A stretch of DNA of 64,000 nt from the NCBI GenBank assembly GCA_030340625.1, contig JAOPHQ010005145.1, positions 164,033-228,032 on the forward strand, in the 5' to 3' direction. Positions within the stretch are counted from its first letter, which is position 1. Every line of letters starts with the position of its first letter. Of the stretch, positions 11,361 through 22,263 are shown one piece after another. Under the pieces are notes generated by a model. It was not told the origin of the DNA, made no database searches, and saw only the letters and a list, made by a program, of their open reading frames with translations. The stretch comes from Merluccius polli. Its lineage: Eukaryota; Chordata; Actinopteri; Gadiformes; Merlucciidae. Both the position numbers and the translations under genes were made by a program.

Positions 11361-11540
11361 CACAGCTCCCACAGAATGAGTAGGCCTACTTCATATTAGC
11401 TTCCTAGTATGAGAGTAGGCCTGCTTCCTATTAGCTCCCATAGTATGAGTAGGCTTACTTCCTATTAGCTCCCATAGTATAAGAGTATGCCTACCTGCTA
11501 TTAGCGCCCATAGTATGAGAGTAGGCCTACCTGCTATTGG
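11361..11540. repeat. 36-bp promoter-proximal minisatellite, copy B, about 5 units
   Basis: Same unit as at 3310-3422 (CTCCCATAGTATGAGAGTAG core). It ends at the sequence GGCTGCCTTTATAGACGG, so the first TATA-like box directly abuts the array. Confidence 0.85.
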
Positions 11541-11596
11541 CTGCCTTTATAGACGGCCCAGCATCAGAGGAAGGGCATAGTGGACACCTTCCTGCC

Positions 11597-11692
11597 TTTA
11601 TAGACGGCCCACATACGACGACAGGAAGACAATGCATCTGTATCTGCTACCCACACGTACCACACACACTCTGCCCAGCTTCCTCCTCTAAA
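11597..11692 (+). promoter_or_regulatory. Putative core promoter and non-coding first exon, copy B
   Basis: TATA-like TTTATA at 11597-11602, with a second one 55 bases upstream in a duplicated CCTTTATAGACGGCCCA block. ETS-like GAGGAAGGG lies between them. The UTR exon ends at 11692 before GTAAGACG. The exon with the start codon begins at 11849 after AACTGCAG. Confidence 0.5.
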
Positions 11693-11892
11693 GTAAGACG
11701 CTCATTTTCTTTTCTTCCATTTTGACTTAACTTGTGAACCTGACATTCACATATAAAGCACTGGCACTAAGGATGATCCACATTTATTAAAACAACGGGT
11801 ATTGTAATGTATTTCTCTTTAGTGTATTGTTGTATTTTCTAACTGCAGGTGTGGTTAAATATCTCCCTAGAACAGATAGGAGAGGACAAACT

Positions 11893-12756
11893 ATGAATTT
11901 AACATCAGCAGCAAGAGGATTTCTAGCTTTCCTTCTGGCACTGCCAGGTTGGTACATTTGCATTGTGGACATTTAGTTGAACTGTTTCAATGTGTGACAT
12001 GACAACCAAGTGTGTGAGATGAAGAATGTACCTCTAGGATGCTGTGTTTGGTTAAGTAGACCAAACTACATCAAGAGAAATATCCAGTTTGTAGATTTAA
12101 GTGTTAAAGAAAATGAACATGCTTATACTCAACACGCTGTTGTAAAACACTGCTTGCATTTCAGATTACAATACTTTGACCATTTCCTGATGGCTAGGAC
12201 ACACTCACCAACTCTACTACTGTCTTTATCACTGTCTCTATCACTATCTCTATCACCAGCTCTATCGCTGTTTTTATCACCAGCTCTATCTGTATCTCTA
12301 TCACCAGCTGTATCATGTTGGTATCACAGTTCAGTGGTCAGCATCATCTGTAGTTTCCAGCTCCACTCAACAGCCTCCGGGCCCTATCTTGCACTCAGCG
12401 CAATTGACTTTATACACTGGCGCTTGTACAATTCCTATTTTGCACCCGACGCACATTGGAATTTTCCCTCAACCGGCGCAAGTCCTTAACTTAGGGAGTG
12501 AACTTGCGCTCCGGGGGCGGTTCAGCGAAAACAGGAGGCGTGTCCCGGCGCAAATGTTCCCTGGTGCTATTCTGCAGTTTCAGAAAACAATTGCGCCACA
12601 GACCAGGAAAAACCCGTCTAAAGTGGCGCTTATTCAGACGCTATTTTAAGGGCGCATGCTTGGCCATAATCTGGGGGGGGATGCGCGATTGTTGAGGGGG
12701 GGGGGGGGGGTGCGCGATTGTTGACGGGGGGGGGGGGGGGGATGCGCGATTGTTGA

Positions 12757-12791
<35 letters not shown>

Positions 12792-15700
12792 GCGCGATTG
12801 TTGAATAAATAATACACAAAATAAAAAATACAAAATAAAAAAATAATTACGGCCGCCCGGCTCGGCCTGAAATCGTCCGGCCGTTGGGGAAATCTCCCGA
12901 ACCTCCCGATGGCCACCCGTCCCTGGCCATAATGTAGCGTGTGTACAACGTGCATACACTTTGCTTCTCTCATCTACAAGGAAGCAGTTCCCATTTTTGC
13001 AAACCATACAAGCAAAAATATTACCACAGGTGAAAAATAGGCATAAATCTAGCATACACAGTTACCCAAAATATTCAGGCTAATAGTAATGACGGATCAA
13101 ATTAACCTGTTTGACCAATAGTCGCAAGACACATAGGAGACCAGGATGACACCTTTTATTATGCCAGCAACAGCACGTGAAATGTTTTATAATCGAAAAC
13201 ACACAGAAAGACGAAGCGGTGTAACTGAAAGAACATTCGGCATACTGAAAATGCGCTTCAGCTTATTTGACAGAAGAGCTGCATCATCTGTAAGCAGTGC
13301 TTGAAGTGGGCCGGTACCGCACCGGTACGCAGTACCGGCACTTATTTTTTTCCACTTCAAGCACTGTCTATAAGCAAAGTAATCTCGGTCTAATGTTAGA
13401 CTACATTGCAAATATATCACCCTGCATTCAAAACCTCGTGATTCAGTGAGAGTGAGGCCAAAACATCGGAAAGTATGTCTTTGTGACATTTCTTTATTTA
13501 CATTTCGTCAACGGAAAATGAAAAGCTGAAAAGATTTAAACAGAACTAATTATTTTTCCCTCTGATGGGCATGCGCGCGCTACGGCGGGATTGAACACGT
13601 CTGGGTCCAGTAGTGGCAATGCGCGATGTGCTCACCATGGAACAAGCGCGCCTGCATTTAAAGGGAATGTGAGCCGACGCTCTGATTGGTTTATTGCACG
13701 TTACGCCCAAACCACACCTATGACTAATGTAGCTAGTTCAGACCAACCCATTTTTGATTTGCGCTGGGCGCAAGAGTAATTTATCCCGCCGGCATAATAG
13801 CAACAGCGCCCAAGATCCGCCCACAAAGCTACTTGCGCTTTGCGTTTGATACTTGCGTTTCAGACCAGCAAGATAGGGCCCTCCATCTCTTTATGTATCT
13901 TCTGATCAGTCCATCAGCTGAACCTCTGTGTCTTCTTCAATCTCAATGAGATGTGTTTTGTTTTTTACAGCACTACAGGGTAATGATGACTGGACAGTTA
14001 CCTACACATCTAGTAATGTCTGTGCTTTAAGAGGTTCAACGGTTGACATCACCTGCACCTATAAATACCCTTACAAAATGTCCAGCTCTACTCTGGTAGA
14101 AACACTGTGGTTTACTAAAGGAGACCACAAGCAGCCAGTTGATCTGCTAAGTGATACAGACTATGCAGGTCGTGTTGAATACAGATGTGGAGAGAACAGC
14201 TGTAGCTGGTTCATCTGTAAAGGAAAGTGTACTCTGAGAATCAGAGACCTGAGACAGACTGACTCTACTGAGTACAAGTTTAGGTTCACAACAAACCGAC
14301 CAGGTGGGAAATATACTGGTGACCCTGGAGTGACGTTATCTGTCACAGGTAAACTTTGATTACTAGTCTACTCAACATTGTGTGTGTGTGTTTGGGTGTT
14401 TGGGTGTGTGTGGATGTGTGTGCATGACGTGTGTTTTTTGCAGGTCTGTGTAATCTGAATAATTTTCAATAACTCATTTGTTCTCACACCAGATCTCCAG
14501 GTAAAAGTGTCCTTTCCTAAACCTATCTATCCTACCTGGGTACAACTGGAATGTCACAGTATATGTCTAGCAGGTCCACATACCTGGTACAAGAATGGAC
14601 AGTATGTAAGCCGAGGACTCTCAAGGTACTACAGGGGCTTCTTTAAGCCTGACGACAGCTTTTCATGCGCTGTTGAAGGACGCGAACGTTTCCACTCTCC
14701 TTTAGTGTGTAAGTACACTGATGCCAGATGGACCGGACCTTTTAGTATTAACTGCTTGCATTATGAATGGACAAACTGACCATGTGTTGGCAGCCTTCAG
14801 GCTCTGGGTACAAATAGAAAGGTACTACACACTGTGGAAAGACTGTGGAGGTGATTAGTCTAACACAAGGATATTCAATTGGCGGCCCGCAGAAATATTC
14901 AAATCCGGGCCCTGGGATGGTTTCTCGAGGCCCAGCAACGCATTTCATATTCCAACGTAGAAAAAAAGTTAATAATAATTATAATATTTAAAATAAATGT
15001 AAATATACGTTCACCATTATGATATCATAATTAAATGAGTCCAGTCCCTTGATGACACATTTTTATATTATTTCTCCTTCAGTACTTCTTAAAAGGTAAT
15101 CGTCACATACATTGTGTTTGATTGAATAGTTTCCTACAGGACCCAGTTACATAGCGACATATACTGTAGAAGACCATCAATTAGCTAGAAATATTAGGAG
15201 CCTATTATATAGCAACATCTACTGTAGACCTAAGAAAACCAAGTATAAATATGAGAAAGAATAAGTTGCAACAACTATAGCTTCTACTGTCAGATTACGA
15301 GTGAACAAAATACCAACAATCACAAGCAATCAAAATAATACATTACAATAAAATATGAAAATATCGGCAGGAGTCCAGCAATATGTATAACATTAATGTG
15401 GGCCCCACATATTACTGCTGCAACAACTACAGCTATAATGGTGATTTCTGTCTCAGGTGTCCGAGAAGACCGCTGCAACAGAGTGTCCTACCCCACCAGA
15501 AACATGTGTGTCCTGCGAGGCACATCAGTGGACATCTCCTGCACATACTACAGTTACCAAGTATTTATATCTGATAAATACTGGTTTAAATGGAGAGATA
15601 ACCAACAGTCCAGGGACCTCCAGACAGAGTATGGAGGCCGTGTTGAGTACCCTGCAGAAGAGACAGGACGCTCCACTCTGAGAATCACTGACCTCAGAGA

Positions 15701-18700
15701 CACAGATTCAGCAGAGTACCGCTTCACATTTAAAAGCACAAGCCATGAATGGAAAGGTACTTTTCATGGTACAACTCTGACCGTCACAGGTACTACTGAT
15801 GTTAGATCTGTATAATTAGCCAATAATACTAATAAACAGTAACTACTCTATAGTGGTTTAATTATTAATATCACAGCTTCACTTCCTTCCTAATTCAGGC
15901 CTGAGCGTGGAGGTGACTCCTGTTGCCACGGTGACAGAGGGACAGAGAGTGACATTGACCTGTATGACCAGTTGTCCTCTGACTGATAAACCCTCCTACA
16001 TGTGGTACCAGAACAACGGTCCTGTGACCGGGCCAAAGAGCCCAGAGAACCAGCTGGTTCTGGACCCCGTCAGCCCTCAGCATGCTGGGAACTACGCTTG
16101 CTCCGTCAGAAACTACCCACACCTCCGCTCTCCTGAGGAGACGCTCACCGTTCAATGTACCATGAGTATACTACATCACACTTAATCCGTTTCTGATTGG
16201 CTCATTTTACCTGTGATGTCACTTGACTGCAATAACCAGGGTTCGAAATGGCGACACGCCCGCCCGCCCGGGTCTAGTAACTTTCCTATCGGGTTAGTAA
16301 CTCTGTGCACTTGGCAGCCCGTGTGTCTTGCTTCTTTACAACCCCTTTGCACGGAGCGTCTTTTACAAGCATTGCGGCCGTCATCGCGAACCTATTTTTG
16401 CTATTGTAAATCTCTCTTGCCCATTTCCACCGGGGACGTGAGCATCGCGTGAGTGTCGCGGTCACCGCTGCTGATCGCTGCCACTCTAATCAATGAAAGC
16501 ATTTCCACCGGGCCGTTGCGGAACGTCTCAGCAGCATCCCAGCAGCGGCGCGCCGCAGCGCTGTCTTTACGTAGCGTTCTATTTTTGAGCCGCTGCTGAA
16601 CCGCGTCAATTTCAACAGTAGACCGACCGGGCAGGAAGTGAAATAGTAAAAGCCATAGAGCATCCGGTCAATTTTCAAAATAAAAACACCCTCCCGATCA
16701 AACACGGCCACAAATCGTTGTCGTTTATAACTGACTTTGTCTATAGACTACAGCACAACACATTAGGACATAACAACAATAAACACAATTAAACCAGACA
16801 AAAAAAGAAAACATTTACTATATAGCCTACCAACTCATGGTAGAAGCACACAAATCTAGGAAAAAGGACCAAATCAACAGCAAATCAACTTCTGACAGAC
16901 AAAGCAACTGCAAGTCAACTTCGGAAAGGCAAAGTAACCTTTTATTTGTTTGTTCTATTTTGACATCCACAAATTATCGCGTGGTCTCCTGATTCTCGCG
17001 TGGTCTTGTAGTTCTCGCGTGATCTCGCGACTCCAGCCGCCTCGCAGCGCTATGCGGCCGGTGGGGATTGACGCCGGGCGCGCGCGCGTGCGTGTGTGCG
17101 TGTGTGAGTGTGTGAGAGAGTGTTTGTGAGTGAGTGAAAGTTAGCCTATACTGATAAAACAATCATGCCTAAAATATCACATAAAAAATAACAATAATAA
17201 TGTCCATGATGAAATTCTATCTTTCCTGAGCTGAAAGTCCACCAAATGGCTTCTTTATGTTTATTCTGAAAATTGTGATGTGATGTGAAAACGTGATGCG
17301 CGTGCCTACAACACACATTGATTTGCTTGGTCTAGTAACTTTACACCAGGGCTAGTAACTTTTGAAAGTTACTAGCCCTGTGGTCTAGCTCCTATTTTGG
17401 CCGAATTTCAGACACTGCAATAACCCTTTGATTACTCTTCAAAAAGATTAACTGGATTCAATATAAGGCTTGAAAATGTCTTGGGTATGCATTATACACA
17501 TTAACTAACACTTGTTATTAACACACCTGTTTTATAATGGGTGAAATCTAACAGATCCTCCAAAGACCCCCTCAGTGACCGTGAGTCCCTCTGGTGAAGT
17601 AGTGGAGGGCACTTCAGTGACTCTGAGCTGCAGCAGTGATGCTAACCCAGCAGCTAACTACACCTGGTTCAAGGTTAATACAGATCACTCCTCCAGAGAC
17701 TTGAACCAGGGACAACAGCTCATCTTTGGTCCCATCATGTCTTCAGACTCTGGACATTATCTCTGTGAAGCCAAGAATGAGCTCGGGACAAAATCCCTCT
17801 CTATCTACATTAATGTGAAATGTAAGTAAAGCACAACATCACATTACAGATGCTTGAGTTAGCTTAACTTTTCAAAATGAATCATCTAAGTTCATCATGT
17901 GTTACATTTGCAAGCTTCTCAAACCTTTTCTTTTCAATCTCCGTAATACTTCCACATGATGTTTGACATGTTTCTACAATGACCTCCAGATCCTCCAAAG
18001 ACCCCCTCAGTGACCGTGAGTCCCTCTGGTGAAGTAGTGGAGGGCAGTTCAGTGACTCTGAGCTGCAGCAGTGATGCTAACCCAGCAGCTAACTACACCT
18101 GGTTCAAGGAACATGAAGACTCAGTGGGAGAATCAGGACAGAACTACACCATCACTCATATCACAGCTCAGCTTGGAGGAAACTATTACTGCCAAGCTCA
18201 TAATGCATTTGGATGTCATAATTCCACCTTTTTATTCATTAATGTGACAGGTAATTGTTTTTTTAAAAGACACACCTTCAAGCACACAGTTTAATACTGG
18301 CCTATCGATGTTGCAGTTGGTTATCAGTGTTTAAAAACAGACCTCTGTTTTTCAGAGACATCATCACAGACCGTGATACAAGTTGCTGTACGAGCCGTCT
18401 TACTAACCATCATACCCCTCCTGATCATCCTCTGGATGAGGTGAGATATATTTGCTCCCTCTCCCTGTCTTCTTTGACATTGATTTCTCCTGGCACTTCT
18501 ATATCTCTGTTCTCTTCCCCAGAAGAAAGATGGCGTCCAGAAAAGCATCTGGACTGGGAGGAAGGCCAGACACCACAGAGGAGGTGAGACACAGGAAGCG
18601 ATTTTACTAACCCATGATTCACTAAGACACAGTGGAAATACCCTGAGGTAACACTTCAAACCACATGTGAAACTTAATTTGTTTCTTTAGCAAGTGGCTT

Positions 18701-19817
18701 TATCTGTTCCTTTAGCCTGTCATTATGCAAATATAGATATATAATGCTCAAACAAGAAATGCTGTTGGAGCTGGAAGGCCCAGCGCTGATCACCACCAGC
18801 TCAGTGTGACAGGAGGAGCTCAGAGTAGAGCCGCTGGTCCTCCTGCAGCTGCAGCTCAGGAGTGCAGGTTGCCTGACAACCAGAGAGATGCTACCTTAGT
18901 CCCTTCATCAACACTAACCAAGGGAGTTGGGTAGGGGAGATATAGGGCGACATCTAGAGGACAACCTGGGAGCTGGAGAGACTTCGGCTATGGAGGAGAA
19001 TGAGAAGACGGTGATGGAAGTAATGATGATAATGATTTAATTGTCAACTTAAAGCTAAGTCAGATTAAAGCTGCTCTACGTCACTTTTATTATGGACAAA
19101 TATGTCAAAATGGTCCCCATACTCTGTCAGGTGTGAGTAAGTCAAGTGGTCTGTGAGAATATCTCGCTGGTGTTCGTCCCTGCCTGTGGCTGTGACCAAT
19201 CAGGCAGCTCTGAGGCTGTGACCATTCAGGCAGCTCTGAGGCCACTACTGCCTGTTGGTGTAGATGGTGTCCAACAGGACTGAGGAGGGCGGTGACGTCA
19301 AGGAGCAGTTTGATTGTTGTAAACATTCGATTCCATACAAGCTGAATGGATGTTTTTTTATTTATTTAAGCAGCTCTTGGTCAACTAGCAAAAAGACCTA
19401 GAGCAGCTTTAAGGAAGAAAATAAGTAAGATTAAGAAGAGGAATATGTTCAACATATGTACAAGGCGAAAGAGGAATTGAGGCCTACACCGTCCTCCATG
19501 ATGTGACCATTAATCACCTTCTACAAACCAGGAGCACAGGACCTTCTGGACCACCTTCTAAGAGGGTTTTCTAAATCTACATTTCTGTTCTCTCTCCCCA
19601 TCAGCCACTTTCTGTTCCTGTGTATGACAACGTCTTATTTCTGACCCATCGCACGGCTCCAGCAGCACAGCGAGAACCAATAGAAGATCAGGATGACCTT
19701 CACTATGGCAGCATTCACATCTCTCACTCCAAGAACCAGGAAGTGCCTCGCGGCTCTGCTGGCTGCCGTGTCCAATCAGACCAGACGGATGAGGTCCTTT
19801 ACTCTGGTCAACATTAA
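11893..19817 (+). CDS. CD22/Siglec-like Ig receptor, copy B (most complete ectodomain in frame)
   Basis: Coding exons: 11893-11947 (signal), 13971-14348 (V1), 14493-14708 (C2-1), 15457-15789 (V2), 15899-16156 (C2-2), 17555-17821 (C2-3), 17990-18250 (C2-4), 18356-18440 (membrane helix), 18523-18583 and 19605-19817 (tail). All junctions are in frame, about 708 residues. V1 keeps the F-strand Arg in EYKFRF (14282-14284), the position used for sialic-acid contact in Siglecs, so this copy is the best candidate for lectin activity. C2-3 belongs to the VNTDHSS type and C2-4 to the EHEDSVGE type. The helix has an Arg near its outer end (QVAVRAV). The tail has VYDNV and LHYGSI, then the same frameshift as copy A gives VLYSGQH-stop; the old last exon (19971-20058) is bypassed. 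Introns carry a Harbinger-like element and another insertion. Confidence 0.83.
12672..12792. repeat. Long G-runs alternating with TGCGCGATTGTTGA
   Basis: Four units of roughly 14 bases (GCGCGATTGTTGA) are each separated by runs of about 8 to 40 Gs on the plus strand. The runs could form G-quadruplexes and are likely to be variable in length or mis-assembled. They create artefactual proline-rich frames on the minus strand. Confidence 0.9.
13146..13305 (+). pseudogene. HARBI1-like transposase C-terminal fragment
   Basis: The frame reads YNRKHTERRSGVTERTFGIL followed by KMRFSLF. This matches the V-x-E-R-x-F-G-x-L-K-x-R-F region around the last catalytic Glu of DDE_Tnp_4 (Harbinger) transposases. 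Only about 50 residues remain before a stop where a nested element begins, and the upstream domain with the two Asp residues is not detectable. It is a dead remnant that confirms the superfamily of the host element. Confidence 0.7.
13292..13370. mobile_element. Small nested inverted-repeat element
   Basis: Inverted ends CAGTGCTTGAAGTGG and CCACTTCAAGCACTG enclose a core with repeated CCGGTACC/GTACCGG motifs. At about 75 bp it is a miniature element that interrupts the transposase remnant. Confidence 0.6.
16238..17413. mobile_element. 1.2-kb insertion between C2-2 and C2-3 exons of copy B
   Basis: Flanked by the 12-base direct repeat ACTGCAATAACC (16226-16237 and 17414-17425), single in copy A. 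The insert starts AGGGTTCGAAATGGCGACAC and repeats a CTAGTAACT motif near both ends. A perfect hairpin lies at 17348-17379. No reading frame resembles a transposase or reverse transcriptase, and the class is unknown. Confidence 0.65.
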
Positions 19818-19970
19818 AAGACCCAAAGCTGAGTAAGCTTCTCTTGGTATTTCTAGAGAGAAAATAGACTTCACATATCATCAACCCAATGGAAACATTA
19901 CCAATGCAAATACATTTTTAAATATGATTTACAGGGTGACTGAAGTTCATATCTTCTGTCTACGTTTCAG

Positions 19971-20058
19971 AGATGGTGACCAGACAGAGGTGGGACAATC
20001 CTCAGAGATGTACAGCACAGTCAGGTCTTTAACCAGCAGCAGCAGCAGCAGGACTTAA
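19971..20058 (+). pseudogene. Bypassed last coding exon of copy B
   Basis: Homologous to 945-1029, with acceptor TTTCAG and one extra AGC codon in the serine run. It follows the premature stop at 19815-19817, which lies 15 bases before the donor at 19833, so it would be 3' UTR. Confidence 0.75.
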
Positions 20059-20935
20059 ATAGTGGGTTGGTTAAATAATACGTGTTGCAGTGGTTTAGTT
20101 AAAATAGGACAACACACTGGTAAAGTAATAGATCACTTTCATTAAATAGAATAATTAGACATCCTTTCCTTAATCTGTGAAATACATCCGAGCTTAACAC
20201 TGCAACTGAAGCCATCTATGCTGGACTGTAGTGCAGGGAGCAGGTGCTCCTGGGCTCCTGTCCATCTCCTCAGACACGACATACAGAGTGCATCGTGTCT
20301 ATTCAGTTATAGACACTACAACTGAACTATGATGGACCAACAGCAAAATCAGGGGAGAAAACAGCCAAATTATGCTGAGGTCTGCCACCCCCACTTTGAA
20401 CAATTTAACTTTGTGGTGTTGAAGAACCTTTTTGCCAAGGAAGGCCGTCACTCTCCCAGTGGTACTGGGAAGTCAACCTGAAATGTTAGCTTAGCGTTAG
20501 CTCTGCCTGCAAGTATGAGCATCCCGTTAGCTCTGATGCTAAAGAGAACTATGGCTAGGGCGGACATGGAGTGTATGCATTGAGACGTTTCTAGCCATAT
20601 ACAGCCCAACATGGGATTTACCAATTCTGGTCTAATTGGCTTTTCCTCTTTTTGTTCTTTTCTTTTTCCATGGTGCAAAGACAAAACTGTCCAGTTCTGT
20701 TAGTTAAAGATGTGTTTTACCTTGGCATACAACTAAAACAATAAAAACATTAAAAAGCAGTCAGACCTTCAATTCAGTTTGAATAAGCACAACTTCATCA
20801 GCAGGTGACTGGGTAACCATATCAGCCAATAAGAGCTTCTGCATGCAGTAGCAGGTGTTTAACATCTAGAGGGAGACAATGCAAACCAATCTACAAGTGG
20901 TGCTGGCGTTTGGTTCCCCTTTAATCGATCAAGTT

Positions 20936-21384
20936 TCACATAATACTGTCGACTACATGCAATAGTACTTGATCGTAACATTTATTAGACACAATTTTAA
21001 AATACAAAACACTTTTTATAGATTGACGATCAAAAGGGCAGGAGTAGTTTTGGTTGAAGTTGTGGTTGATGGACAGATAGAGTTCTCCACCCTCCCTGAA
21101 ACCAATTATACAAATCAATTACAATGCAGCCATTTGTACAACTGCTGGACAGTTCAAATTAATATCTACACCACATTTTATAGCCACACATTGCCTGGAG
21201 AATGACATGGTACACAAGGAAAAGAATGGCAAGGGTGCTCGTTAAACAAAAAAACAGCCGCTACTTCCAACCAATCAGTGCTCAGCTCAGCCTGAAGCGC
21301 ACCACCAAAGATGGCGATGACCATCTTTTGCCGCTAGTATTTCTGGTGAAAGTTGAACAGCTAAGCAGAGGTTTGGTGCAGTAG
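20936..21384. repeat. Spacer segment shared with 2820-3268
   Basis: Near-identical to the spacer before copy A, including short open frames with only a few substitutions. No conserved start or homology supports coding. It shows that the copy B-C spacer is the full form, while the A-B spacer carries a deletion of this part. Confidence 0.7.
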
Positions 21385-21429
21385 GGGCTGACCACTGGTG
21401 CAGTCGACTCAGGCACCAGAAGACACACA

Positions 21430-21896
21430 GCTCCCATAGTATGAGAGCAGGCCTACTTCCTATTAGCTTCCAAAGTATGAGAGTAGGCCTACTTCCTATT
21501 AGCTCCCATAGTATGAGAGTAGGCCTACTTCCTATTAGCTCCCATAGTATGAGAGTAGGCCTACTTCCTATTAGCTTCAATAGTATGAGAGCAGACCTAC
21601 TTCCTATTAGCTCCCATAGTATGAGTAGGCCTATTTCCTGTTAGCTCCCATAGTATGAGTGTAGACCTACTTCCTATTAGCTTCCAAAGTATGAGAGTAG
21701 GCCTACTTCCTATTAGCTCCCACAGAATGAGAGTAGACCTACTTCCTATTAGCTTCCATAGTATGAGAGTAGACCTACTTCATATTAGCTTCCATAGTAT
21801 GAGAGTAGGCCTACTTCCTATTAGCTCCCATAGTATAAGAGTATGCCTACCTGCTATTAGCTCCCATAGTATGAGAGTAGGTCTACCTGCTATTGG
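21430..21896. repeat. 36-bp promoter-proximal minisatellite, copy C, 13 units
   Basis: Thirteen units of the array seen with 3 units at copy A and 5 at copy B. Units alternate AGCTCCCATAGTATGAGAGT and AGCTTCCAAAGTATGAGAGT forms. The last two units carry the ACCTGCTATT variant also found at the end of the copy B array, so expansion happened inside the array. Confidence 0.9.
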
Positions 21897-21952
21897 CTGC
21901 CTTTATAGACGGCCCAGCATCAGAGGAAGGGCATAGTGGACAACTTCCTGCC

Positions 21953-22048
21953 TTTATAGACGGCCCACATACGACAACAGGAAGACAATACATCTGTATC
22001 TGCTACCCACACGTACCACACACACTCAGCCCAGCTTCCTCCTCTAAA
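21953..22048 (+). promoter_or_regulatory. Putative core promoter and non-coding first exon, copy C
   Basis: TATA-like TTTATA at 21953-21958 with an upstream duplicate near 21902. The UTR exon ends at 22048 before GTAAGACG. The exon holding the ATG starts at 22220 after CCTGCAG. Confidence 0.5.
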
Positions 22049-22263
22049 GTAAGACGCTCATTTTCTTTTCTTCCATTTTGACTTAACTTGACTTGACACT
22101 TTATATGTGAACCTGACATTCACATATAAAGCACTGGCAATAAGAAGTATCCACAGTAATTAAAACAGGCATTGTAATGTATTTCTCCTGTAGTGTATTG
22201 TTGTATTTTCTACCTGCAGGTGTGGTTAAATATCTCCCTAGAACAGACAGGAGAGGACAAACT

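Larger units (their letters stand above)
12379..13881. mobile_element. PIF/Harbinger-like element in intron 2 of copy B
   Basis: Perfect 14-bp terminal inverted repeats GGGCCCTATCTTGC, flanked by the 3-bp duplication TCC (12376-12378 and 13882-13884). Copies A, C and D have no insert at this point. It contains a transposase remnant at 13146-13305, a G-run array and a small nested element, so it is a degenerate, once autonomous copy about 1.5 kb long. Confidence 0.82.

Noticed and set aside
12630..13055. Minus-strand proline-rich frames
   Set aside because: Generated by the G-run array inside the Harbinger element.
21441..21936. Open frames with MRVGLLPISSHS repeats
   Set aside because: The 36-bp promoter-side minisatellite is 12 codons long; artefact.
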